From: Capnocytophaga sp. | Lineage (GTDB): Bacteria > Bacteroidota > Bacteroidia > Flavobacteriales > Flavobacteriaceae | Assembly (NCBI GenBank): GCA_030530525.1 | Contig: JAUMUT010000014.1 | Span: 20,893-55,820 of the forward strand | DNA length: 34,928 nucleotides | Reading direction: 5' to 3' | Shown here: piece after piece, positions 8,382 through 16,657 of the stretch | Layout of the letters: the number at the start of each line of letters is the position of its first letter | Numbering within the stretch: position 1 is the stretch's first letter | The notes under the pieces: model-generated | What the model was told of the DNA's origin: nothing | Seen by the model: the letters and a program-made list of their open reading frames with translations, nothing else | Database searches by the model: none | Translations under genes and position numbers: made by a program

Positions 8382-10374
8382 AACGTTTTTCTTGCCAATA
8401 TTTTAGTTCATCACGATATTGAGCTGCTTTTATAAAATCTAACTCTTTGGAAGCGTTTTCCATTTGCTTACGAATTTCTTTTATTTTCTTATCAATTTCC
8501 TCTTTATTGAGTAAATTTTCGTTTTTATTCTTATTTTTAGTATTTTTTATAGTATTATCATAATAAAATTCAGTAATTGGGCTACGACTAAGCGCATTTT
8601 CTATCTTTTTATTGAGTGGTTTGGGTGTTATTCCGTTTCTTAGGTTATAATTTTGCTGTTTTTCTCGTCTGTAAGAGGTTTCTTCTATGGTTATACACAT
8701 ACTTTCGGTTATTTTATCGGCATACATAATCGCTTTTCCGTTAATATTCCGTGCTGCACGCCCCACGGTTTGTGTCATTGATCTATGAGAACGAAGGAAA
8801 CCTTCTTTATCCGCATCTAAAATGGCTACCAAAGAAACTTCTGGCAAATCTAACCCTTCACGGAGTAAATTCACCCCAACTAAAACATCAAAAAGCCCTT
8901 TTCTGAGGTCTTGCATTATTTCAATTCGTTCTAACGTATCCACATCGCTATGTACATAACGACAACGAACGCCTATCTTTGTTAAATATTTTGTTAATTC
9001 TTCTGCCATTCGTTTGGTCAAAGTAGTAACCAAAGTTCGTTCGTCTTCTTCCACTCGTTTTTGAATTTCTTCAACAAGGTCATCTATTTGATTTTCCGTT
9101 GGGCGAACTTCAATAATGGGGTCTAACAAGCCTGTTGGGCGGATAACTTGTTCTACATAAACTCCGCCTGTTTTTTGCAATTCATAATCGGCAGGAGTGG
9201 CACTTACGTAAATTACTTGATTTTGTAAAATTTCAAATTCTTCAAACTTTAAAGGACGATTATCCATCGCCGCAGGAAGGCGAAAACCATATTCTACCAG
9301 ATTTTCTTTTCTACTATGGTCACCTCCATACATTGCTTTTACTTGCGGAATGGTTGCGTGGCTTTCGTCAATCACCATTAAATAATCGTTAGGGAAATAA
9401 TCCAACAAACAGAAAGGTCGCGAACCAGGCTCTCTTCTATCCAAGTAACGAGAATAATTTTCAATTCCTGAACAATAGCCAAGTTCTTTTATCATTTCAA
9501 GGTCAAAATTGGTACGTTCTTCCAAGCGTTTTGCTTCCAAAATTTTCCCTTGTTGGGTAAAATATTCTACTTGTTTTACGAGGTCGTCCTGAATATCTTT
9601 AATTGCAGCTTGCAACACATCGGGCGAAGTAACAAACATATTGGCAGGATAAATGTTAATATGCTCAAAACGTTCTATTACTTTATTGGTTTCTCTGTCA
9701 AAAGATTCTATTAATTCTATTTCGTTTCCAAAAAAATGCACTCGGAGAGGCACATCGCTATAACCAGGAAAAACATCTACCACATCTCCTTTTACGCGAA
9801 AATTTCCGTTCAAAAAATCGGCAGTTGTACGAGAATATAAACTTTGCACAAGAGATTGCATAAATTTGGTACGAGAAATAGTTTGCCCATTTTTTATAGA
9901 AATAACATTTTTCTGAAATTCCATCGGGTTTCCTATCCCATACAAACAAGAAACCGAAGCCACCACCAACACATCGCGCCGACCAGAAAGCAGTGAAGAT
10001 GTGGTGCTAAGCCTCATTTTTTCTATTTCTTCATTGATGGCAAGGTCTTTTTCAATATAAACTCCCGTTACAGGAATATAGGCTTCGGGCTGGTAATAAT
10101 CATAATAAGAAACGAAATATTCTACGGCATTATTCGGGAAAAATGCTTTAAACTCGTTATAAAGCTGTGCCGCAAGAGTTTTATTGTGTGCCAAAACAAG
10201 CGTAGGAACTTGTATTTCGTTGATAACATTGGCAATAGTAAAAGTTTTCCCAGAACCTGTAACACCAAGTAACGTTTGGTATTTTTCGTTATCGTAAAAA
10301 CCATTTACTAACTGCTTGATGGCTTCGGGTTGGTCGCCAGTTGGCTTAAATTCGGATTGTATTTGAAACTTCAT
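8368..10374 (-). CDS. uvrB: Excinuclease ABC subunit B
   Basis: UvrB is the damage-verification helicase of nucleotide excision repair; it is loaded by UvrA and recruits UvrC. The product is 668 residues, full length. Walker A GVTGSGKT spans residues 37-44. Other features are the Tyr-rich beta-hairpin region YYDYYQPEAYIP, DESH (motif II), QTVGRAARNI (motif VI), and a C-terminal UVR domain ending in KAAQYRDELKYW that would contact UvrC. The ATG at 10374 gives the standard MKFQIQSEFKPTGDQP start. It is transcribed alone; its promoter and a flanking palindrome lie just upstream. Confidence 0.97.
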   Translation of the reverse strand: MKFQIQSEFKPTGDQPEAIKQLVNGFYDNEKYQTLLGVTGSGKTFTIANVINEIQVPTLVLAHNKTLAAQLYNEFKAFFPNNAVEYFVSYYDYYQPEAYIPVTGVYIEKDLAINEEIEKMRLSTTSSLLSGRRDVLVVASVSCLYGIGNPMEFQKNVISIKNGQTISRTKFMQSLVQSLYSRTTADFLNGNFRVKGDVVDVFPGYSDVPLRVHFFGNEIELIESFDRETNKVIERFEHINIYPANMFVTSPDVLQAAIKDIQDDLVKQVEYFTQQGKILEAKRLEERTNFDLEMIKELGYCSGIENYSRYLDRREPGSRPFCLLDYFPNDYLMVIDESHATIPQVKAMYGGDHSRKENLVEYGFRLPAAMDNRPLKFEEFEILQNQVIYVSATPADYELQKTGGVYVEQVIRPTGLLDPIIEVRPTENQIDDLVEEIQKRVEEDERTLVTTLTKRMAEELTKYLTKIGVRCRYVHSDVDTLERIEIMQDLRKGLFDVLVGVNLLREGLDLPEVSLVAILDADKEGFLRSHRSMTQTVGRAARNINGKAIMYADKITESMCITIEETSYRREKQQNYNLRNGITPKPLNKKIENALSRSPITEFYYDNTIKNTKNKNKNENLLNKEEIDKKIKEIRKQMENASKELDFIKAAQYRDELKYWQEKRSEFS

Positions 10375-10381
10375 TATTCAC

Positions 10382-10420
10382 CTTTTACAAACTTGCAAAT
10401 ATAGTTTTTTTTTGTAAAAG
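10382..10420 (-). promoter_or_regulatory. uvrB promoter inside a perfect inverted repeat
   Basis: On the minus strand TATATTTG (10396-10403) matches the -7 consensus and sits about 22 nt before the uvrB ATG. It is bracketed by CTTTTACAAA (10382-10391) and TTTGTAAAAG (10411-10420), a perfect 10-bp inverted repeat with a 19-nt spacer. No good -33 TTTG is seen. The arrangement looks like an operator overlapping a promoter (inference). Confidence 0.55.
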
Positions 10421-10477
10421 AAACTCTTTTTACTTACAGAAATTAAAATTTATTTTCTAAATATAATTTACTAATTT

Positions 10478-11599
10478 CTATAAAAATTCTAATAATTTTT
10501 TGAAAAATAAAGAAATTTCATCTTTGGTGTTGTAACTATGTAGGCAAATGCGCAAACGTTCTTCCCCTTTCGGAACAGTAGGCGATAAAATTGGCTTCAC
10601 CCCAAAACCTTCTTCTTGAAGTTTTTTTGCTATTTGCTTAACTCGCTCATTTCCAGAAACTATCATTGCTTGTATAGCTGAAAATGAGGTTATAAAAAGA
10701 TTTTCTAATTTATTTTGGTGCAATTTTTCTCTAAAAAATTGAATATTTTGGTGCAATTTTTCTCTACTTTCTGTATTCGGTAAATAGCTATAACCCGCCA
10801 AAATATAGGCTACACTATGCAGAGGCAAAGCTGTGGTATAAATAAAGGAACGAGCAAAATTTGTTAAATATTTTATGATAATTTCGTCTGCTAAAACCGC
10901 TGCTCCGTGTCCGCCCAACCCTTTCCCAAAAGTAACCAACCGAATAAAGATATCTTCTTTATATTTTTGTGTAAGCCCCTCTCCCCTATCTCCGAAAACT
11001 CCCAAAGCGTGCGCTTCATCAACTATCAGAAAAGCGTTATATTTCTTGGCTAAATTTACCATTTTTTGCAAATCTGGTGCATCTCCGTCCATTGAAAATA
11101 CACTTTCCGTAGCAATATAAACCACTTGGGAAGAATATTTTTTTAACTTTTCTTCCAAATCTTCCAAATCGTTATGTTTAAATTTAAACGACTGAGCCAT
11201 AGATAGTTGCAAACCATCTCGTATGGAAGCGTGAATGTATTGATCGTACAGAACAATATCATTTTTTTGAGGAATAGAAGAAAAAATACCGATATTAGCA
11301 TCGTAGCCAGAATTAAAAATAAGAGCCTTTTGCGTTTGGTGAAACGTTGCTATTTTTTCTTCTGCTTCTGTATAAAGTGTAAAATTTCCTGATAAAAGTC
11401 GCGAACCTGTCGAACCATTTCTATACGTATTTTTCTCTAAAATTTTATTAGTAACATTTTGAATTTCAAAATTTTGAGAAAACCCTAAATAATCATTAGA
11501 AAAAAAATCAATTGCATAATTATGCACAGAAAGTTCACGCAAAGCATTTTCTTGTACCCTTTTTTCTATTTTAGAAAGAATACTATTTGGTATTTTCAT
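10478..11599 (-). CDS. bioF: 8-amino-7-oxononanoate synthase-like PLP enzyme
   Basis: A fold-type I PLP enzyme of the alpha-oxoamine synthase family, 373 residues. It is most like BioF, which condenses pimeloyl-ACP/CoA with alanine in biotin synthesis. FFSNDYLGF and NGSTGSRLLSG near the N-terminus, DEAHALGVFG (PLP-ring Asp194, His197) and TFGKGLGGHGA with the Schiff-base Lys226 are all present. No other biotin gene is nearby, and 2-amino-3-ketobutyrate CoA ligase and related enzymes share these motifs, so the substrate is not certain. The start codon lies inside the end of brnQ with a 17-nt overlap, so translation is probably coupled. Confidence 0.82.
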   Translation of the reverse strand: MKIPNSILSKIEKRVQENALRELSVHNYAIDFFSNDYLGFSQNFEIQNVTNKILEKNTYRNGSTGSRLLSGNFTLYTEAEEKIATFHQTQKALIFNSGYDANIGIFSSIPQKNDIVLYDQYIHASIRDGLQLSMAQSFKFKHNDLEDLEEKLKKYSSQVVYIATESVFSMDGDAPDLQKMVNLAKKYNAFLIVDEAHALGVFGDRGEGLTQKYKEDIFIRLVTFGKGLGGHGAAVLADEIIIKYLTNFARSFIYTTALPLHSVAYILAGYSYLPNTESREKLHQNIQFFREKLHQNKLENLFITSFSAIQAMIVSGNERVKQIAKKLQEEGFGVKPILSPTVPKGEERLRICLHSYNTKDEISLFFKKLLEFL

Positions 11600-12881
11600 T
11601 TCTTAATTTTTCTAAAAAATATGTTATAATCCAAGCTATAAGAGAGAGCGGTAACCAAGAAAGTTTATATTCTTCCAAAGGTAAAGATAAACTGCCTGTT
11701 TCTATCCCAATTATTGCTAATGCATCAGGAATAGAGCTTAATAAAGCAACCGCAGATACCACTCGGAATATTAATGTAGTAGCGTATTTTTCAGGACATA
11801 AATTTAGAAAAATTAACATAATAGTCATCGGGTAAAATAACACCAAAGTAGGTTCTGCTATTTTTATGATAAAATCCACTCCCATTAGCCCTAAAATACA
11901 GCTTCCTATACAAATTATTCCTATAATAATTCGGTACATTCGTTCTTCCCCTTTGAATACTTGCCTGAGAAAATCTGCACCGCCCATCGTTATTCCAACA
12001 GCCGTTGTAAAACACGAAAGACTAACGGCTATCCCTAAAAATATTTTTCCGTAATTACCTAATAATCTTTGTGTTACACCAGAAAGAACTTCGGTACGAG
12101 TACTCATTTCTGTAAATTCATTGCTAAACAAAGCACCAGAATAAATAAATCCTGTATAAATAGTAAAAAGCATCAAACCACTAAGAATACCCGAAAAAAC
12201 AGTAATTCTACGTATTTGATGAGAATTTAATGACTTATCTGAACTCAACAAAAAAGTAATCACTCCACTGATGATAATTGCCGACATTGCGTCAAAAGTT
12301 TGATAACCTTCTAAAAGCCCTTTGGCAAACGGATTTTGAAGATGAGTGGGCGGAATTTCATTCGTGGAAAATATTGCTATTCCTATCATTAACATAATGA
12401 TAATGAGCATTGTAGGAGTTAAATATTTCCCTAAAACATTCAAAACGGTATTTCTGTTATAACACAAATAGAAAACCATAGAAAAATATAAAACATTAAA
12501 AATCAATAAAATAGAAAAAGTATTAGAAATTTCAAATACTTGTAGCAATGGCAAAACACCTATTTCATAAGTAACAGATGCCGTACGAGGCACAGGAAAA
12601 GTAATACACATTGCATATATTAATATTCCTAAAAAAAGTGCAATTTTTGGATGTACTTTTTTACCGAAATCAATTACTGTTCCTTGTAGCTTTGCTTGTA
12701 CAAAAACGCCTAACAACGGAATACAAACTGCTGATACACAGAATGCTAACGAAACAATCCACCAAGAATCTTTCGCCACAGAACCCAAATAAGGTGGCAA
12801 TATAAAATTACCTGCCCCAAAAAATATAGAAAACATAGCAAAGGCGGTTATCCATATTTTATTAAAAAAAGCTGTTTTCAT
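11583..12881 (-). CDS. brnQ: Branched-chain amino acid carrier BrnQ/LIV-II
   Basis: An inner-membrane cation-coupled symporter for leucine, isoleucine and valine. Its 432 residues and about twelve hydrophobic segments are the family norm. The N-terminal FSIFFGAGNFILPPYLG is the strongest family signature; FAKGLLEGYQTFDAMSA and TRTEVLSGVTQRLLGNYG also fit. A promoter lies 25 nt upstream, giving a short leader. It overlaps the bioF-like gene by 17 nt, so both are probably on one mRNA. Confidence 0.93.
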   Translation of the reverse strand: MKTAFFNKIWITAFAMFSIFFGAGNFILPPYLGSVAKDSWWIVSLAFCVSAVCIPLLGVFVQAKLQGTVIDFGKKVHPKIALFLGILIYAMCITFPVPRTASVTYEIGVLPLLQVFEISNTFSILLIFNVLYFSMVFYLCYNRNTVLNVLGKYLTPTMLIIIMLMIGIAIFSTNEIPPTHLQNPFAKGLLEGYQTFDAMSAIIISGVITFLLSSDKSLNSHQIRRITVFSGILSGLMLFTIYTGFIYSGALFSNEFTEMSTRTEVLSGVTQRLLGNYGKIFLGIAVSLSCFTTAVGITMGGADFLRQVFKGEERMYRIIIGIICIGSCILGLMGVDFIIKIAEPTLVLFYPMTIMLIFLNLCPEKYATTLIFRVVSAVALLSSIPDALAIIGIETGSLSLPLEEYKLSWLPLSLIAWIITYFLEKLRNENTK

Positions 12882-12905
12882 ATCATTATATTAGGTTTAG
12901 TTCTG

Positions 12906-12937
12906 CAAAAGTAAAATTTTTTTATTAAAAATACAAA
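12906..12937 (-). promoter_or_regulatory. brnQ promoter
   Basis: Read on the minus strand, TTTG (12937-12934) is followed after 20 nt by TACTTTTG (12913-12906), an exact TAnnTTTG match. Transcription would begin near 12899, giving a leader of about 18 nt before the ATG at 12881. Confidence 0.75.
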
Positions 12938-13062
12938 AAAAATATTTTTTATGAAACAAAAATATTATATCTATGTTTTTGTTAATTTTTTGTTATTATT
13001 TATTTATAAAACAATGATTTTCAAAGAAATAAAATTTAAAATTATATTTTTATTCATAAATA

Positions 13063-13094
13063 TTTGCACAGAAAAAAAAAATATACTACTTTTG
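13063..13094 (+). promoter_or_regulatory. tRNA-Tyr promoter
   Basis: TTTG (13063-13066), 20 nt, then TACTTTTG (13087-13094). The predicted start near 13101 is about 10 nt before the mature tRNA. It is an almost exact spacing copy of the divergent brnQ and the ileS promoters. Confidence 0.75.
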
Positions 13095-13110
13095 CACCCG
13101 AAATAAAGAA

Positions 13111-13192
13111 GGGAAGATACTCAAGCGGCCAACGAGGGCAGACTGTAAATCTGCTGGTTTTACCTTCACAGGTTCGAATCCTGTTCTTCCCA
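13111..13192 (+). tRNA. tRNA-Tyr (GTA anticodon)
   Basis: The acceptor arm GGGAAGA (13111-13117) pairs with TCTTCCC (13185-13191), with discriminator A at 13192. The anticodon stem GCAGA/TCTGC encloses loop CTGTAAA, with GTA at 13145-13147. A long variable arm with a GGT/ACC stem marks a class II tRNA, as expected for bacterial tRNA-Tyr. The T arm is ACAGG-TTCGAAT-CCTGT. The 3' CCA is not encoded. Confidence 0.96.
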
Positions 13193-13195
13193 CAG

Positions 13196-13222
13196 AGTCA
13201 TTCCTTGCGAATGGCTTTTTTT
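13196..13222 (+). terminator. Terminator after tRNA-Tyr
   Basis: AGTCATTC (13196-13203) pairs with GAATGGCT (13209-13216), with one G-T wobble and a 5-nt loop, followed by a run of Ts. It starts 4 nt after the mature tRNA end, so the tRNA is a single transcription unit separate from fabH. Confidence 0.75.
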
Positions 13223-13257
13223 ATATTTTATAAAAACAAAAACTGTACAATAAAATA

Positions 13258-14238
13258 ATGAGTTATATAAAAGCCATATCTACTTACGTTCCTAAAAAAA
13301 TTGTTACTAATGATGAAATTTCAGAACGTTTCCCAGAGTGGAATAGTGAGAAAATATTTAATAAAATAGGTATAGCTCAGCGTTTTGTATCTGCTGATGA
13401 TGAATTTGCTTCGGACTTGGCTGCTCGTGCCATAGAAAATTTACTTTCAGAACATTCTATTGATAAAACTTCCATTGATTTTCTATTAGTTTGTACCCAA
13501 AGCCCTGATTATCAACTACCTTCTACGGCTTGTTTGGTACAAGAAAAAGTAGGCTTACCTATATCGTGTGCAGCGTTGGATATTAACCAAGGTTGCTCGG
13601 GTTACATTTATGGTTTATCTGTTGCCGATGGGCTTATTGCTTGTGGCAATTTTAAAAATGTACTACTCGTTACGGTGGATACTTATACGAAATATCTTCA
13701 CCCAAAAGATAAAGGAAATATTACTATTTTTGGTGATGGAGCTACGGCTACCCTCATTTCTACCGAAGGGGAATATCGTATTGGGAAATTTACATTGGGA
13801 ACGGACGGAACCGGTGCAGAAAACTTAATCATTCGTAACGGCGGAAGTAAAAAGCCAAAAACCTCAGACACAGAGGATTTGGATAATTATTTGGAAATGA
13901 AAGGTGGTAAAATATTTAGTTTTATTGTACAATATATTCCGCCTGTGGTGTTAGAAAATTTAAAATTGAACAACGAAAGTATTTCTTCTATGGATTTGTT
14001 CGTTTTTCATCAGGCAAATACGCATATTTTGGAAAAAGTTCGGCAAGAATTAGATATTCCAAAAGAAAAATTTGTTTTGGAAATGTTAAATTACGGAAAT
14101 ACTGTTTCTTCTTCCATTCCACTTGCTTTTAAAAATCATTTGGAACAAAATCCTGAGAAGGCAAACAATAAAGTTCTGTTTGTAGGTTTTGGGGTTGGTT
14201 ATTCTTGGGGTTCTGTTTGTGTAGAAAAAGTTATATAA
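13258..14238 (+). CDS. fabH: 3-oxoacyl-ACP synthase III
   Basis: A condensing enzyme of the KAS III family that starts fatty acid synthesis by joining an acyl-CoA primer to malonyl-ACP. Its 326 residues are normal. The triad is visible: Cys113 in NQGCSGYIYGL, His251 in FVFHQANTH, Asn281 in NYGNTVSSSIPLA. Bacteroidota often have several KAS III paralogues, some using branched primers or other substrates, so this may be one of a set. It lies between the tRNA terminator and its own terminator. Confidence 0.88.
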   Translation: MSYIKAISTYVPKKIVTNDEISERFPEWNSEKIFNKIGIAQRFVSADDEFASDLAARAIENLLSEHSIDKTSIDFLLVCTQSPDYQLPSTACLVQEKVGLPISCAALDINQGCSGYIYGLSVADGLIACGNFKNVLLVTVDTYTKYLHPKDKGNITIFGDGATATLISTEGEYRIGKFTLGTDGTGAENLIIRNGGSKKPKTSDTEDLDNYLEMKGGKIFSFIVQYIPPVVLENLKLNNESISSMDLFVFHQANTHILEKVRQELDIPKEKFVLEMLNYGNTVSSSIPLAFKNHLEQNPEKANNKVLFVGFGVGYSWGSVCVEKVI

Positions 14239-14241
14239 TGT

Positions 14242-14268
14242 AAAAGCCGTTTTATAGCGGTTTTTTGT
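14242..14268 (+). terminator. Terminator after fabH
   Basis: AAAAGCCG (14242-14249) pairs with CGGTTTTT (14258-14265), including one G-T wobble, around an 8-nt loop and merging into a T-rich tail. It begins 4 nt after the fabH stop codon. Confidence 0.7.
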
Positions 14269-14291
14269 TTTTTTATCCAAAATATTGTGAA

Positions 14292-15176
14292 ATGAAATAT
14301 AAAATTAAATACTTTTCCGAATGGAAAAAAGCACAAAAATGGGGAATTTTTGGGCTATTGGTATTTATTTTTATTTTACAATTGGCTTATTTTTTTATAG
14401 ATTTTTCTGGTAATAAACAAGATTTTTCTTCGGAAGAAATAGCTCTTTTCCAAGAAAAAATAGATAGTTTAAAAAATATTTCTCCAATAAAAGAAGAAAA
14501 AATATATCCTTTCAATCCAAATTACATTACGGATTATAAAGCATATAGCTTAGGAATTTCCAAAGAAGAATATGACCGCCTTTTAGAATTTCGTAAGGAA
14601 AATAAGTTTATCAATTCTGCAAAACAATTTCAAGAAGTTACTCATATTTCGGATTCTCTTTTAGAAAAAATTTCTCCTTTTTTTAAATTTCCAGATTGGG
14701 TTACTAATCCAAAAAATAATTTCCAAAAAAATGAAATTAAAGATATTCCCCAAAAAAAATCTACCAACAAAAAAGATATAAATACAGCTACTGCACCAGA
14801 ATTAATTGCGGTGCGTGGTATTGGCGAAAAACTTTCTGAACGAATTATAAAATATAGAGAGCGCATACAAGGTTTTTCTATGAAAGACCAACTTAATGAA
14901 GTTTATGGACTTGATAATGAAGTAATTAAACGTATTTGGGAAGAATTTGATATTCTATCTCTACCTAATATTTCTAAAATAGATATTAACCACGCTTCCA
15001 AAAAGGAATTGTCAAAAATCCCTTATTTATCGTATAAAGATATTGAGGAAATTATCTTATATCGCTCCGAAGTAGGCACGATAAAAGACCTTTCCGAATT
15101 GTTAAAAATAAATAACTTGGATAGTAATAAAGTTGAAAAAATTAAACTATATTTGTCCGCTGAATTTGAAAAGTAA
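14292..15176 (+). CDS. Membrane-anchored helix-hairpin-helix protein (ComEA-like)
   Basis: A 294-residue protein with one N-terminal transmembrane helix (about residues 20-38, after a basic KYFSEWKKAQKW stretch). At least two helix-hairpin-helix repeats of the ComEA type follow: DINTATAPELIAVRGIGEKL with its continuation, and DINHASKKELSKIPYLS, with a more degenerate one around EYDRLLEFRKENKFINS. The domain binds DNA non-specifically in competence proteins; here uptake is not shown and no comEC or pilus gene is close. I chose the ATG at 14292 because a longer reading from 14265 starts inside the fabH terminator tail. The acyl-CoA dehydrogenase begins 3 nt after the stop, so the two are probably co-transcribed. 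Confidence 0.82.
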   Translation: MKYKIKYFSEWKKAQKWGIFGLLVFIFILQLAYFFIDFSGNKQDFSSEEIALFQEKIDSLKNISPIKEEKIYPFNPNYITDYKAYSLGISKEEYDRLLEFRKENKFINSAKQFQEVTHISDSLLEKISPFFKFPDWVTNPKNNFQKNEIKDIPQKKSTNKKDINTATAPELIAVRGIGEKLSERIIKYRERIQGFSMKDQLNEVYGLDNEVIKRIWEEFDILSLPNISKIDINHASKKELSKIPYLSYKDIEEIILYRSEVGTIKDLSELLKINNLDSNKVEKIKLYLSAEFEK

Positions 15177-15179
15177 AAA

Positions 15180-16322
15180 ATGATGAATTTTAATTATTCT
15201 GAAGAATTAAAAATGGTTGCGCAAGCTGCCAAAGACTTTGCTAAACAACACATTGAGCCGAATATATCACACTGGGACGAAACGCAAACTTTTCCGGTGG
15301 AAACCTTCCGAAAGGCAGGCGAATTGGGCTTTATGGGTGTTCTTGTTCCTGAACAATATGGTGGCTCTGGGCTAAGCTATCACGAATATATTGCTATTAT
15401 TGAAGAAATTTCTAAAATAGACCCTGCCATTGGGCTTTCTGTTGCTGCTCATAACTCCTTATGTACCAATCATATACTTTCTTTTGGAAATGAAGAACAA
15501 AAAAATAAATGGTTACCAAAATTAGCCTCAGGAGAATGGATTGGAGCGTGGGGAATTACGGAACACAACACAGGCTCTGACGCTGGTGGAATGAGTACAA
15601 CTGCCGTTAAAGACGGAAAAGACTGGATTATTAACGGAACGAAAAACTTCATCACACACGCTATTAGTGGAGATATTGCCGTAATTATTGCCCGAACAGG
15701 TGAGAAAGGCGATAAACACGGAATGACCGCCTTCGCCATAGAACGAGGTACAGCAGGATTTTCTGCGGGAAAAAAAATGGACAAATTAGGAATGCGAGCT
15801 AGCGAAACGGCTGAACTCGTTTTTCAGAATTGTCGTATCTCAGACGAAAACCGATTGGGCGAAGTAGGCGAAGGATTTATCCAAGCTATGAAAATATTAG
15901 ATGGTGGAAGAATTTCTATTGGGGCACTATCCTTAGGAACTGCCAAAGGAGCGTATGAAGCTGCGGTCAAATACGCCAAAGAGCGCACTCAATTTGGCAA
16001 GCCTATTATTGATTTTCAAGCTATTGGATTTAAACTTGCAGAATTGGCTACCGAAATAGAAGCTGCGGAATTACTTTTGCACAAAGCCGCTTTCCTTATC
16101 TCCAACAAACAAAAAGTAACCCAGCTGAGTGCAATGGCAAAAATGTATGCCTCAGAATTATGCGTAAAAGCTGCCACCGAAGCCATTCAAATACACGGAG
16201 GTTACGGCTACACGAAAGATTATCCTGTGGAGAAATTTTTCAGAGATTCTAAACTTTGCACTATTGGAGAAGGTACTACCGAAATTTTAAAATTAGTCAT
16301 CAGTAAAAATATCAGTAAATAA
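15180..16322 (+). CDS. Acyl-CoA dehydrogenase (short-chain type)
   Basis: A cytosolic FAD flavoenzyme that introduces the trans-2,3 double bond in acyl-CoAs and passes electrons to ETF. It has 380 residues in the usual order: helical N-domain, beta-domain with WGITEHNTGSDAGGM, and C-domain with RTQFGKPI and IHGGYGYTKDYPVEKFFRD. The catalytic base is Glu364 in GEGTTEILKLVIS, the position used by short-chain and butyryl-CoA dehydrogenases. Two adjacent Met codons at the start make the exact first residue uncertain by one. It follows the HHH gene by 3 nt and ends at a strong terminator. Confidence 0.93.
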   Translation: MMNFNYSEELKMVAQAAKDFAKQHIEPNISHWDETQTFPVETFRKAGELGFMGVLVPEQYGGSGLSYHEYIAIIEEISKIDPAIGLSVAAHNSLCTNHILSFGNEEQKNKWLPKLASGEWIGAWGITEHNTGSDAGGMSTTAVKDGKDWIINGTKNFITHAISGDIAVIIARTGEKGDKHGMTAFAIERGTAGFSAGKKMDKLGMRASETAELVFQNCRISDENRLGEVGEGFIQAMKILDGGRISIGALSLGTAKGAYEAAVKYAKERTQFGKPIIDFQAIGFKLAELATEIEAAELLLHKAAFLISNKQKVTQLSAMAKMYASELCVKAATEAIQIHGGYGYTKDYPVEKFFRDSKLCTIGEGTTEILKLVISKNISK

Positions 16323-16328
16323 CTTATA

Positions 16329-16355
16329 AAAGCTATCGTTTTGATAGCTTTTTTT
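16329..16355 (+). terminator. Terminator after the acyl-CoA dehydrogenase
   Basis: AAAGCTATC (16329-16337) pairs perfectly with GATAGCTTT (16343-16351) around a 5-nt loop, followed by Ts. It starts 7 nt after the stop codon and marks the left border of the accessory import locus. Confidence 0.85.
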
Positions 16356-16657
16356 ATTCAAAAATACTTCTTTTTAAAAAAAATATTTTTTTGTTAATAA
16401 AATCATTCTATATAATATTTTTTTACATTCTATTTTTCTTTCCAAAAACAAAAATATTTTTCCTACCAAAATTAAAAAAATATTTTTTCTTCTCTCAAAT
16501 ACAAATACATAGCTTACAATTCTTTTTGAAATTATTTTAAATAAAATTAAATTTTTAGTATATTTGCACCGATTTTTACTCTTTTAATTTAGTTAAAAAT
16601 ATTATTATTTTATTAGATAAATCCTTGTTTTTTTAATAAAATTTAAGCAAATTTTAA
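16356..16657 (+). promoter_or_regulatory. Regulatory gap before the import locus
   Basis: No gene is visible in this very AT-rich gap. It holds four AATATTTTT-like motifs (about 16382, 16414, 16453, 16479). A -7 match TATATTTG is at 16559-16566, but there is no TTTG at the normal distance: the nearest, 16525-16528, is 30 nt away. A 13-bp palindrome TTATTT-T-AAATAA (16532-16544) lies where the -33 region should be. A promoter with a degenerate -33 and a neighbouring operator would suit an inducible operon. The leader would be about 85 nt. Confidence 0.5.

Noticed and set aside
13064-13258. Small open reading frame of 64 residues on the plus strand.
   Set aside because: It overlaps the complete tRNA-Tyr and its promoter and terminator, and the product has no recognisable features.
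14292-15176. DNA-uptake competence operon.
   Set aside because: Only the HHH domain supports it; no comEC, pilus or comF gene is adjacent, and the next gene is an acyl-CoA dehydrogenase.
16380-16490. Four AATATTTTT-like motifs as an operator array.
   Set aside because: Spacings are irregular (about 32, 39 and 26 nt) and the motif is expected by chance in such AT-rich DNA.
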